From Sphingobacteriales bacterium 44-61 (lineage in GTDB: Bacteria > Bacteroidota > Bacteroidia > Chitinophagales > Chitinophagaceae): a DNA stretch of 64,000 nucleotides. Below, one piece after another: positions 1-7,359 of the stretch. A program made the translations under genes and the position numbers. The first letter of the stretch is position 1; every line of letters begins with the position of its first letter. The DNA is taken from positions 1 to 64,000 of the forward strand of contig MKTW01000012.1 of assembly GCA_001898405.1 (NCBI GenBank). Direction: 5' to 3'. The notes under the pieces are model-generated. The model did no database searches and had not been told where the DNA came from. It saw only the letters and a program-made list of their open reading frames with translations.

Positions 1-80
1 TTACGCTTCTTAAATTGTCCTGTATTTATCATGGTGACACTGTTTTTGTGTCAACTTATTTTAGGACGCTTCAGATCGTC
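1..80. other. intergenic left edge, no gene seen
   Basis: No open frame of convincing length enters from the left edge. The only visible structure is a 6-bp inverted repeat, TGACAC at 35-40 and GTGTCA at 48-53 with a 7-nt spacer. It could be an operator half-site pair or chance. Confidence 0.4.
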
Positions 81-126
81 AAAATAAAAGAGGCTGTCTC
101 AACAAAGAGGCGGCCTCTTTTATTTT
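81..126. terminator. hairpin terminator, 20-bp stem
   Basis: Arms 81-100 and 107-126 enclose a 6-nt loop (AACAAA). All 20 positions pair if two G-U wobbles (95/112 and 97/110) are allowed, and the A/T-rich base makes it work as a terminator in either direction. The inner stem belongs to the same AAAAGAGG-TGTCTC type as the hairpin at 23936-23976. It probably ends transcription of whatever lies left of the window and insulates the following regulator gene. Confidence 0.75.
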
Positions 127-148
127 GTTGGGTGGTATAGATATCCCT

Positions 149-156
149 CTTATCTT
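149..156 (+). promoter_or_regulatory. -7 box candidate (TATCTTTA) for GntR regulator
   Basis: TATCTTTA matches the Bacteroidota -7 consensus TAnnTTTG except for the last base. It lies 25 nt before the ATG at 182, which favours that start over the upstream TTG-initiated reading. Confidence 0.4.
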
Positions 157-181
157 TACATCATCATATCATCTGATGACT

Positions 182-847
182 ATGGAGCAAAATATTGTCC
201 GCCGCTCGCTGGCCAATGAAGTGGCGGCCCGCCTGCAGCAAAAGATCATCTCCGGGGAGTATAAGGTTGGGGATCAGTTGCCGGTAGAGTCAGCTTTGAT
301 GCAGCAGTTTGGGGTAGGGCGTTCTTCTATTCGCGAAGCCATCAAATTACTGGTCAACTCCGGTCTGCTGCGCGTGCAGCAAGGGGTGGGCACTTTTGTG
401 GAAGACAATTCGGGGGTGGGCGAACCACTGGCGCAACGCCTGAAACGGTCTGATGTGAAAGAGATCAATGAAGTGCGGCAACTGCTGGAAATGAAGATCG
501 CCGAGAAAGCAGCGTTGAACAGGACGGCTAAAGACGTGAAGAAAATGCAGCGGTATTTCGATGCAAGGGAAAAAGCGGCGGCACAACAGGATGTGGCGGG
601 TTGTGTGGATGCGGATATTAATTTTCACAATGCTATTGCGGAGGCTTCGGGGAATGATGTGCTGGCTGATCTGTATAAATCATTTTCCACGCGTATGAAG
701 AATGATTTTCTGAACCGGTTTCCTGATACAGCTCCGTTTATTGAAACGATGCAACTGCATAGTAAGTTATTAAAAAGTATTACCGATAAAGATCCAAAGG
801 GCGCCTGGCATTTTGCTGCGCGTATTAATGGACATATTTCTGCCTGA
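182..847 (+). CDS. FadR-type GntR family transcriptional regulator
   Basis: The N-terminal 75 residues form a GntR winged helix: an 'ISGEYKVGDQLPVE' wing region, then 'GVGRSSIREAIKLL' as the recognition helix. An all-helical C-terminal FCD-type ligand domain follows, with the typical 'DINFHNAIAEASGN' stretch carrying metal/ligand-binding His and Asp. FCD regulators respond to small organic acids or sugars-acids; the ligand cannot be read here. The frame is open further upstream, but ATG 182 is chosen because a -7-like box sits at 149 and the extra residues look like untranslated leader. The MFS gene begins 27 nt downstream, so the regulator probably controls that exporter and itself. Confidence 0.88.
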   Translation: MEQNIVRRSLANEVAARLQQKIISGEYKVGDQLPVESALMQQFGVGRSSIREAIKLLVNSGLLRVQQGVGTFVEDNSGVGEPLAQRLKRSDVKEINEVRQLLEMKIAEKAALNRTAKDVKKMQRYFDAREKAAAQQDVAGCVDADINFHNAIAEASGNDVLADLYKSFSTRMKNDFLNRFPDTAPFIETMQLHSKLLKSITDKDPKGAWHFAARINGHISA

Positions 848-874
848 AGCATTGAAGAACACTAATCACTTTGT

Positions 875-2089
875 ATGAACCCGACAACAAGTACTACTTC
901 CTCCAGGGAAGTAGTCAATACTACCGTTTTCCCCATCCTGTTTACGATCAGTTTTGCTCATTTGCTGAATGATATGTTGCAATCGGTGATCCCTTCGATC
1001 TATCCGCTGATCAAGAGTAACCTGCATCTGACGTTTTCACAGGTCGGGCTGATCACTTTCACCTTTCAGATCACGGCTTCTTTGTTGCAACCTTTTGTGG
1101 GCCAGTACACCGACAAATATCCCAGGCCTTATTCTTTGGCGGTTGGTATGGGCTTTACGCTTGCAGGTCTTGTAACCCTTTCGCTGGCCACCAGTTTCAT
1201 CGCTATACTGGCGGCGGTAGCACTGATAGGGGTCGGCTCATCTATTTTTCATCCGGAGGCATCACGGGTAGCACACCTGGCATCGGGCGGCAAGCGCGGG
1301 TTGGCGCAATCTATTTTTCAGCTTGGCGGTAATGCAGGCAGTGCGATCGGTCCTCTATTAGCGGCCATCATCATTGTGCCGCATGGGCAAACGAATGTTA
1401 TCTGGTTTGGTATTGCTGCCGTACTGGGTATTATTGTATTGTCGAAAGTGGCGGTATGGTATAAGGAGCATCTTATTTTGCGCGCTGCTAAAAAGAGCAG
1501 TACGGAAATTGTTGACAATGGGCTGTCTACTTCCAGGGTGGTCGTATCAATTGGTATCCTGCTTGTATTGATCTTCTCCAAGTATTTTTATATGGCCAGC
1601 ATGAGCAGTTACTTTACTTTTTATCTCATCGATAAGTTTCACTTGTCTGTACAGCAATCACAATGGTACCTGTTCATCTTTCTGGGTTCTGTTGCTGCCG
1701 GTACTTTACTGGGCGGTCCGCTTGGTGACCGGTTTGGCCGGAAGTATATTATCTGGATATCCATCCTTGGCGTAGCTCCATTTACCTTATTGCTTCCGCA
1801 TGCAAACCTGTTCTGGACTGGCGTATTGTCTGCCATCATTGGTGTGGTGCTGGCATCTGCATTTTCTGCCATCCTGGTGTATGCGCAGGAACTGGTGCCG
1901 GGTAAAGTAGGCATGATCGCAGGCCTGTTCTTTGGTTTTGCATTTGGCATGGGCGGCCTGGGTTCCGCACTACTGGGAAAACTGGCCGATATGACGAGTA
2001 TCGGTTATGTATTTAAAGTATGTGCTTACCTGCCGTTGATAGGTATTATTACAGGTTTTTTGCCTGGGATGAAAGGAAAGAAGTCTTAA
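875..2089 (+). CDS. MFS transporter, fosmidomycin-resistance (Fsr) type
   Basis: A 404-residue inner-membrane protein with about 12 hydrophobic segments. The N-terminal half carries the Fsr-like signatures 'HLLNDMLQSVIPSIYPLIK' and 'GVGSSIFHPEASRVAHLASGG', and the second half has the MFS loop motif 'GGPLGDRFGRKYI'. Family members export fosmidomycin and other small compounds by proton antiport; the natural substrate is unknown. It follows the FadR-type regulator by 27 nt, probably in one transcript. Its stop codon overlaps the stop of the convergent kdsA gene (TAA at 2087-2089 against TTA at 2086-2088), so there is no room for an ordinary terminator between them. Confidence 0.85.
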   Translation: MNPTTSTTSSREVVNTTVFPILFTISFAHLLNDMLQSVIPSIYPLIKSNLHLTFSQVGLITFTFQITASLLQPFVGQYTDKYPRPYSLAVGMGFTLAGLVTLSLATSFIAILAAVALIGVGSSIFHPEASRVAHLASGGKRGLAQSIFQLGGNAGSAIGPLLAAIIIVPHGQTNVIWFGIAAVLGIIVLSKVAVWYKEHLILRAAKKSSTEIVDNGLSTSRVVVSIGILLVLIFSKYFYMASMSSYFTFYLIDKFHLSVQQSQWYLFIFLGSVAAGTLLGGPLGDRFGRKYIIWISILGVAPFTLLLPHANLFWTGVLSAIIGVVLASAFSAILVYAQELVPGKVGMIAGLFFGFAFGMGGLGSALLGKLADMTSIGYVFKVCAYLPLIGIITGFLPGMKGKKS

Positions 2090-2907
2090 ACAAGCGCTTT
2101 TTTCAATTTCACCAATTGTTCCAGCAATCCCTCCAGTAAATCCAGCCTCAACATTGTTGCTCCATCGCTTAATGCTTTAGCCGGGTCAGGGTGGGTTTCA
2201 ATAAAGAGCCCGTTGGCTCCGGCAGCGATCGCAGCTTTCGCAATAGTTGCTATCAACTGAGGGTTGCCTCCTGTAATACCGCTTGTTTGATTGGGTTGTT
2301 GCAGGGAATGGGTAACATCCATTACAACGGGTGTTTTATGTTCCTGCATCCAGGGAATATTGCGGTAATCCACTACCAGGTCCTGGTAGCCGAATGTGGT
2401 TCCTCTTTCAGTGAGAATGATCTTCTGATTGCCTGTTTGCCTGATCTTTTCCACAGCAAATTTCATCGCAGGGCCGCTGAGGAATTGTCCTTTTTTTACA
2501 TTCACGACCTTGCCTGTCTCACCTGCTGCGTGCAACAGGTCTGTTTGCCGGCAAAGAAAAGCCGGGATCTGCAGTATATCGACATATTTGGCTGCTATGG
2601 CCGCTTCTTCATGTGCATGTATATCCGAAGTGGTAGGCAGTTTATATTTTTCCCCTGTCTTTTTTACAAGGGCAAGCGCTGCTTCATCACCGATACCGGT
2701 AAATGAATTAGCACTGGTGCGGTTAGCTTTGCGGTAAGAGGACTTGAAAATATACGGAATGCCCAGGTTGCGGCACCAACCAGACACTTTATCTGCTACT
2801 TCCATTACCAGCTCCTCGCTTTCCACCACACAAGGGCCTGCTATCAGGAAAAAATTGTTTTCATCATACGATTGACCTTTCACCAGGTCCTTTAAAAAGT
2901 TTTCCAT
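2086..2907 (-). CDS. kdsA: 3-deoxy-8-phosphooctulonate synthase (KDO-8-P synthase)
   Basis: Condenses phosphoenolpyruvate with arabinose 5-phosphate to KDO 8-phosphate for the lipopolysaccharide inner core; cytoplasmic. Family landmarks are 'FFLIAGPCVVES' near the N-terminus, 'FKSSYRKANRTS', 'LQIPAFLCRQTDLL', 'LTERGTTFGYQDLVVDYR' and the C-terminal 'GLFIETHPDPAKALSDG'. With the start at 2907 the protein has 273 residues, normal for KdsA. The longer reading to 2937 adds a tail that overlaps the promoter: a perfect TACCTTTG box lies at 2912-2919, only 4 nt before ATG 2907. It is divergent from the SDR gene across a 29-bp-arm palindrome. Confidence 0.95.
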   Translation of the reverse strand: MENFLKDLVKGQSYDENNFFLIAGPCVVESEELVMEVADKVSGWCRNLGIPYIFKSSYRKANRTSANSFTGIGDEAALALVKKTGEKYKLPTTSDIHAHEEAAIAAKYVDILQIPAFLCRQTDLLHAAGETGKVVNVKKGQFLSGPAMKFAVEKIRQTGNQKIILTERGTTFGYQDLVVDYRNIPWMQEHKTPVVMDVTHSLQQPNQTSGITGGNPQLIATIAKAAIAAGANGLFIETHPDPAKALSDGATMLRLDLLEGLLEQLVKLKKALV

Positions 2908-2911
2908 CGGG

Positions 2912-2919
2912 CAAAGGTA
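2912..2919 (-). promoter_or_regulatory. -7 box TACCTTTG of kdsA, leaderless spacing
   Basis: A perfect TAnnTTTG on the minus strand, separated from the kdsA ATG by 4 nt. Transcription should begin at or next to the start codon. Confidence 0.65.
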
Positions 2920-2935
2920 GCGAGTTAGTTCCGAC

Positions 2936-2995
2936 AAAGATGGAAAGCCCTACGGCAAATTCCATTTGGAATTTGACGTAGGGCTTTCCATCTTT
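2936..2995. repeat. long near-perfect palindrome, 29-bp arms
   Basis: Arms 2936-2964 and 2967-2995 are reverse complements with one mismatch and a 2-nt centre. The element fills the gap between the divergent kdsA and SDR genes, upstream of both start codons, so it is not a normal 3' terminator. It may act as an insulator or operator, or be a mobile palindromic repeat. Confidence 0.85.
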
Positions 2996-3011
2996 GCCCC
3001 AAATTCGCTTC

Positions 3012-3959
3012 ATGCAAAAAGAAAAGATTCTTGTCATAGGCGCCAGCGGGCAGATTGGCGTTGAACTTACTCTCGCTCTTCGTAAAATTTATGGTAACAA
3101 CAATGTGATCGCCTCCGACCTCAGGGAGCAAAACCCTTTGCTGGAAGGCACTGGTCCTTATGTGAGCATGGATGTGATGAATAAGGAAATGCTTCATGTG
3201 CAGGTGATCCGTCAGAATATTACACAGATCTATTTGCTGGCAGCCATTCTTTCCGCTACGGGTGAAAAGAACCCCAACCTGGCCTGGCACCTGAATATGC
3301 AGGGCTTGCTGAACGTACTGGATATTGCCCGGGAAGAGAATATACATAAAGTGTACTGGCCTTCTTCCATTGCAGTGTTTGGGCCAACATCGCCCAAGCA
3401 AAACTGTCCGCAACAAACCATTATTGAGCCTACTACGGTATATGGCATCAGTAAATATGCAGGTGAGTTCTGGTGCAATTACTATTTTCAGCGTTTTGGG
3501 GTGGATGTGAGAAGCCTTCGTTATCCTGGTCTTATTTCTTATAAATCTGCACCCGGTGGTGGCACCACCGATTATGCGGTGGAGATATTTCATGAAGCAC
3601 TGGAAGAGAAAAAATATAAATGCTTTTTGAAAGAGGGGACTTATTTGCCGATGATGTATATGCCTGATGCGATCCGGGCGACGATTGAGCTGATGGAAGC
3701 ACCTGCAAATAAGATAAGTGTGCGGACCTCATACAACCTTTCTTCTATGAGTTTTTCTCCCAAAGAAATAGCGGCGGGGATAAAAAAATATATTCCTGAA
3801 TTTACGATCAGCTACGAACCTGATTACCGCCAGGCCATTGCTGATAGCTGGCCCCAAAGCATTGATGATTCCACAGCGCGGAAAGACTGGGGTTGGAAAG
3901 AAGAATATGATCTTGATGCGATGATAAAAGATATGCTGGAGAATCTGAAGCAGGCTTAA
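3012..3959 (+). CDS. SDR-type L-threonine 3-dehydrogenase-like NAD-dependent epimerase/dehydratase
   Basis: Extended short-chain dehydrogenase of 315 residues. The Rossmann NAD site 'VIGASGQIG' is at the N-terminus, the acidic residue after beta-2 (ASDLR) points to NAD, and the catalytic Ser-Tyr-Lys are visible in 'PSSIAVFG' and 'YGISKYAGE'. The stretches 'DYAVEIFHEAL' and 'NLSSMSFSP' are typical of the bacterial/animal SDR-type threonine dehydrogenases, which oxidise threonine to 2-amino-3-ketobutyrate. A nucleotide-sugar epimerase is the main alternative. ATG 3012 is preferred over 2994, which would lie inside the palindrome. Confidence 0.78.
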   Translation: MQKEKILVIGASGQIGVELTLALRKIYGNNNVIASDLREQNPLLEGTGPYVSMDVMNKEMLHVQVIRQNITQIYLLAAILSATGEKNPNLAWHLNMQGLLNVLDIAREENIHKVYWPSSIAVFGPTSPKQNCPQQTIIEPTTVYGISKYAGEFWCNYYFQRFGVDVRSLRYPGLISYKSAPGGGTTDYAVEIFHEALEEKKYKCFLKEGTYLPMMYMPDAIRATIELMEAPANKISVRTSYNLSSMSFSPKEIAAGIKKYIPEFTISYEPDYRQAIADSWPQSIDDSTARKDWGWKEEYDLDAMIKDMLENLKQA

Positions 3960-3962
3960 AGG

Positions 3963-4235
3963 TTATCGTATGATATTGAAGTCATGAAATTCTTGCAGGG
4001 GGAGGTTTTCCACGTGCACACTGATGACTTTTGCTCTTGCAGGTCCTTCCTGGCACCATTGAGCCAGTGCATCCAACTGGTCAGGCAGCCCGGTGGCGAT
4101 GATCGATACAGAACCGTCATCCTTGTTTTTTACTTCACCCGTAAGCCCGAGTTCTGTTGCTTTTTCCCTGGTCGATTGCCGGAAAAAAACTCCCTGTACT
4201 TTTCCTTTTACCAGTATGGAAATGGTTTCGGGCAT
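3963..4235 (-). CDS. acyP: acylphosphatase
   Basis: A 90-residue cytosolic enzyme that hydrolyses acyl phosphates such as carbamoyl or acetyl phosphate. It shows the full family signature: 'GKVQGVFFR' with the phosphate-binding Arg, and 'GEVKNKDDGSV' with the catalytic Asn. Length is typical. It begins 3 nt after the stop of the upstream fRMsr gene, so the two are almost certainly cotranscribed. It ends 3 nt from the convergent SDR gene. Confidence 0.93.
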   Translation of the reverse strand: MPETISILVKGKVQGVFFRQSTREKATELGLTGEVKNKDDGSVSIIATGLPDQLDALAQWCQEGPARAKVISVHVENLPLQEFHDFNIIR

Positions 4236-4238
4236 ATA

Positions 4239-4712
4239 TCAAAAGGAGATAAAATCAACGATCTCTTCGAGGTAACGCTGATCCGTTTCGTCAAATTGAT
4301 CGGTTTCCACACTATCAACATCCAGTACGCCGATCACTTCACCGTTGCGAATCACGGGCACTACTATCTCTGAGCGGGAATGGCTGCTGCAGGTGATATG
4401 GCCGGGGAATTTTTCTACATCTGGAACGATCAGTGTTTGAGCCTGGGCCCAACTGGTACCGCATACGCCACGGCCTTTGCTGATACGCGTGCAGGCCACT
4501 GGTCCCTGGAAAGGAGCCAATACTAATTCACCTTGCTTCACTAAATAAAACCCCACCCATAACCAACCGAATTGTTCTTTCAATGCAGCAACTGTGTTAG
4601 CCAGGTTGGCTACTAAATCCGGTTCGCCTTCCAGCAAACCTTTGATCTGGGGGATCAGGGATTGATATTGTTCTTCTTTGGTACCTGTGTGGATGGATAA
4701 ATCTTCTGCCAT
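4239..4712 (-). CDS. msrC: free methionine-(R)-sulfoxide reductase, GAF domain
   Basis: A 157-residue single GAF domain that reduces free methionine-R-sulfoxide. The three cysteines expected of fRMsr enzymes are present at about residues 74, 84 and 108 ('GPVACTRI', 'GRGVCGTS', 'GHITCSSHSRSEIVVP'). The C-terminal 'IGVLDVDSVETDQFDETDQ' is characteristic of the family. It is first in an operon with acylphosphatase. A TATCTTTA box lies 4 nt before the ATG, suggesting an mRNA with almost no leader. Confidence 0.9.
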   Translation of the reverse strand: MAEDLSIHTGTKEEQYQSLIPQIKGLLEGEPDLVANLANTVAALKEQFGWLWVGFYLVKQGELVLAPFQGPVACTRISKGRGVCGTSWAQAQTLIVPDVEKFPGHITCSSHSRSEIVVPVIRNGEVIGVLDVDSVETDQFDETDQRYLEEIVDFISF

Positions 4713-4716
4713 GCTG

Positions 4717-4724
4717 TAAAGATA
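4717..4724 (-). promoter_or_regulatory. -7 box candidate TATCTTTA, leaderless spacing
   Basis: Minus-strand TATCTTTA, 4 nt before the fRMsr start at 4712. It differs from TAnnTTTG only in its last base, and the spacing is the same as at kdsA. Confidence 0.5.
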
Positions 4725-4738
4725 CGAATATGGGCGGC

Positions 4739-5290
4739 CTAAAATTTCTTTGAAGGGTCTTTAATGCCGCTGCCCTGATTATACTGCTCAGACTGACCAG
4801 GGGGAATAGACAGGCTTTTCCATGTTTCTTTCCTGATCATCCTTCCAATGTAAACGATCTGTCCTATGTGATAAGGATAATGCGCCAATTGCCGGTTGAT
4901 CGCATCTATTGCTGATAAAGCTTCTTTGCGGATATAGATCGTTTTTAAAAGATCATCTTCTTGCAATGAACCAAGTGTGCTTAGTAGACAATCCCAGCCC
5001 TTTTCCCAGATGCCTATCAACTGTTGCTTTGTGTACGTTGTACGATTATTGAATTCCTCGTCCCGCTGTCTCCAGGTCTTTTCGCCATCTTCCGTTAAGA
5101 AATTGGTCCATCTGCTTAGCATATTACCTGATAAATGCTGAATGATCACTGCAATACTATTGGATTCATCCCCTGTGTGGTAATGGAAGTCAGCATCATT
5201 CAACTGGGCAAAAGTCTTATCTCCAAGCTCTTTATATTGCCTGAACCTTCTGATAGCTGTATCGAGGTATTCTTTGCCTACAGAGTTCAT
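4739..5290 (-). CDS. DinB-superfamily protein (DUF1572-like)
   Basis: A 183-residue, mostly helical protein. 'IVIQHLSGNMLSRWTNFLTEDGEK' near residues 48-70 and 'AHYPYHIGQIVYIGRM' near residue 140 resemble the metal-binding helices of the DinB/YfiT four-helix-bundle family (DUF1572). The conserved histidines in these segments would be metal ligands. Many such proteins are thought to be thiol-dependent or metal-dependent enzymes, but no reaction can be assigned. A -7 box (TAGTTTTG, 5309-5316) lies about 18 nt upstream of the start. Confidence 0.75.
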   Translation of the reverse strand: MNSVGKEYLDTAIRRFRQYKELGDKTFAQLNDADFHYHTGDESNSIAVIIQHLSGNMLSRWTNFLTEDGEKTWRQRDEEFNNRTTYTKQQLIGIWEKGWDCLLSTLGSLQEDDLLKTIYIRKEALSAIDAINRQLAHYPYHIGQIVYIGRMIRKETWKSLSIPPGQSEQYNQGSGIKDPSKKF

Positions 5291-5308
5291 AGTTTTCTTT
5301 TTACATCA

Positions 5309-5316
5309 CAAAACTA
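5309..5316 (-). promoter_or_regulatory. -7 box TAGTTTTG for DinB-like gene
   Basis: A perfect TAnnTTTG match on the minus strand, 18 nt upstream of the start at 5290. Confidence 0.5.
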
Positions 5317-5351
5317 AATACAATCTCTAATATCAGGATTGCCGGCTCAAC

Positions 5352-7067
5352 TCAGAATCCTTCTGCCGAATCATCTCCCCGCCTGTCTGCCACTGCTTCC
5401 AGTTTTCCACCGGGTAATACCCTGATCACTTCAGTTCTTCCAATAGCTCCGAGGGACTTCAGTTTATAACCCATTTTTCTTAATGCTTCCGCCGTGGGTT
5501 CAGGAAATCCCTTTTCAATACTTACTTCATCGGGTAGCCATTGATGATGGAATTTGGGTTTGTCAACAGCATCAGCAGTACTTAATCCAAATTCAATCAC
5601 ATTGACGAGGGTCTGGAATACGGAAGTGGGAATGGTGGTACCACCAGGTGTACCTAATACCATAAAGGGTTGGTCGTTCTTTAATACGATAGTCGGTGTC
5701 ATGGAGCTCAGCATTCTTTTCCCCGGAGCAATGGCATTGGCTTCGCCACCGATAGCGCCATACATATTTGGCACTCCGGGTTTGATGCTGAAATCATCCA
5801 TTTCATCGTTCATGAAAAAGCCGGCATCACCTACCACGGTGCGGCTGCCGTAGGAGTTGTTAAGCGTAGTGGTTACGGCTACTGCGTTGCCGTCTTTATC
5901 CAGTATACTCAGGTGAGTGGTTTCTGGGCTTTCGTATCCAGGGATCGTTCCTGGTGAAATAGCTGTACTTATTCCGGCTTTATCAGGGGAATAATCTTTC
6001 ATTCTATCCTGCAGGTATTTGTCGGAGGTCAGTTGTGCTACCGGTATCTTATAAAAATCGGCATCTCCCATAAATTTAGCCCGATCGGCATAAGCCCTGC
6101 GTTCAGCTTCTACCATCAGTTGCACAGCTTGCGGCGATTGAAAACCCATAGCCGAGATATTCCTGTTTTCAATCATTTTCATCATCTGGTGCACCAGCAG
6201 GCCGCCACTGCTGGGCATGGGCATGCCTACAATCTTATATCCTTTATAATCGAATACATGCGGTTCTCTTTTCCTGGCTTTATAATTCTTCAGGTCTTCA
6301 TAGGTGATGATGCCATGGCCGCGTTGCATTTCTTTTACGATCAGGCTGGCTGTGCGGCCTTCATAAAAACCAGCAGCGCCATTGTCGCGGATGCGTTTCA
6401 GTGTATTGGCAAGATCTTTTTGTATCAGTATATCACCTTCTTTCCAGGGGATATCTTTTACAAAAACAGGCATTTTGGTATTATATTTTTTCAGATCACT
6501 TTGCAGGCGGTTGAGTCCTGCTGCTTCTCTTGCTGTAATTTTAAATCCTTTTTCAGCAAGAAGTATAGCAGGGGCGATCAGTTTTTCAAAGGGAAGTTTG
6601 GCATAGGTTGCTGCTTCAAACAAACCTGCTACAGTTCCGGGCACGCCGCTCGATAAATGGCCATCCTGGCTTTTATCTGTTCTGGCATTGCCGGCAGAAT
6701 CAATATACATATCGCGGTACGCATTTTTAGGGGCTGTTTCCCGGTAATCCAATGTTATCAGTTGTCCGTCTGATAACCGGGCCACCATAAAACCGCCACC
6801 GCCGAGATTACCTGCCTGTGGATATACTACGGCAAGGGCGAGTTGTACTGCAATAGCTGCATCTACAGCATTGCCACCTTGTTTTAATATTTCGATACCG
6901 GCTTTGCTGGCAAGCGGATGGGCAGATACTACAGCGCCATTACTGGTTTCCGTTTTTTTAGTAACGGAATAGTTATAGGCATCAAAAGGGAGCCTGGCAG
7001 TTTTATTGGTCGTTTGGCAGGAAACTGCTAAGCAAGCAGCAAAAAAGAGTGATAGTAGAGTTCTCAT
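5352..7067 (-). CDS. ggt: gamma-glutamyltransferase (glutathione hydrolase), lipoprotein
   Basis: Cleaves the gamma-glutamyl bond of glutathione and related peptides outside the cytoplasm. The start at 7067 gives a lipoprotein signal ending in the lipobox LAVSC (Cys17). The longer reading to 7148 only adds a charged tail in front of this signal. Landmarks are 'GGNAVDAAIAVQLALAVVYPQAGNLGGGGF', the autoprocessing/catalytic Thr at about residue 383 in 'SPETTHLSILDKDGNAVAVT', and the substrate-binding 'SSMTPTIV' and 'GTPGGTTIPT' segments. The 571-residue precursor would self-cleave into large and small subunits. It stands alone on its strand. Confidence 0.95.
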   Translation of the reverse strand: MRTLLSLFFAACLAVSCQTTNKTARLPFDAYNYSVTKKTETSNGAVVSAHPLASKAGIEILKQGGNAVDAAIAVQLALAVVYPQAGNLGGGGFMVARLSDGQLITLDYRETAPKNAYRDMYIDSAGNARTDKSQDGHLSSGVPGTVAGLFEAATYAKLPFEKLIAPAILLAEKGFKITAREAAGLNRLQSDLKKYNTKMPVFVKDIPWKEGDILIQKDLANTLKRIRDNGAAGFYEGRTASLIVKEMQRGHGIITYEDLKNYKARKREPHVFDYKGYKIVGMPMPSSGGLLVHQMMKMIENRNISAMGFQSPQAVQLMVEAERRAYADRAKFMGDADFYKIPVAQLTSDKYLQDRMKDYSPDKAGISTAISPGTIPGYESPETTHLSILDKDGNAVAVTTTLNNSYGSRTVVGDAGFFMNDEMDDFSIKPGVPNMYGAIGGEANAIAPGKRMLSSMTPTIVLKNDQPFMVLGTPGGTTIPTSVFQTLVNVIEFGLSTADAVDKPKFHHQWLPDEVSIEKGFPEPTAEALRKMGYKLKSLGAIGRTEVIRVLPGGKLEAVADRRGDDSAEGF

Positions 7068-7359
7068 ATGTTTTTCCCTCGTTATTTTTTGTTTTTTTCC
7101 CATGGTTTTGATTTCGGGGTAAAAGATATTTGATTTCTGATTAATCAATGTTTTAGTATGATTAAAAAATCATACGGGTTGGATTAGCTACAGCTATTCG
7201 TTGTTGCCGCGGCATAGGGCTTCAGTGTGCAAGATATTGTATTACCTGAAAGTAAAACAACATGCAAAACGGTAGGCTGGAGGCGGGGGAGGGAGGGCCC
7301 CGCAGGGAGTCTTCAGACTCCCGCTTCAAAGAGCTATATTCGCTGAATATTTTTACCAG
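7068..7359. other. divergent intergenic region with two small hairpins
   Basis: Holds an 8-bp inverted repeat (7156-7163 / 7168-7175, loop AAAA) and a GC-rich 7-bp hairpin (7305-7311 / 7316-7322, loop TTCA) ahead of the deacetylase gene. The sequence TATATTCG about 25 nt before ATG 7360 may be a weak -7 box. No gene is supported here. Confidence 0.45.

Noticed and set aside
6033-6656. 207-residue plus-strand ORF over the gamma-glutamyltransferase gene
   Set aside because: Shadow ORF, Phe/His/Ser-rich composition and no motif.
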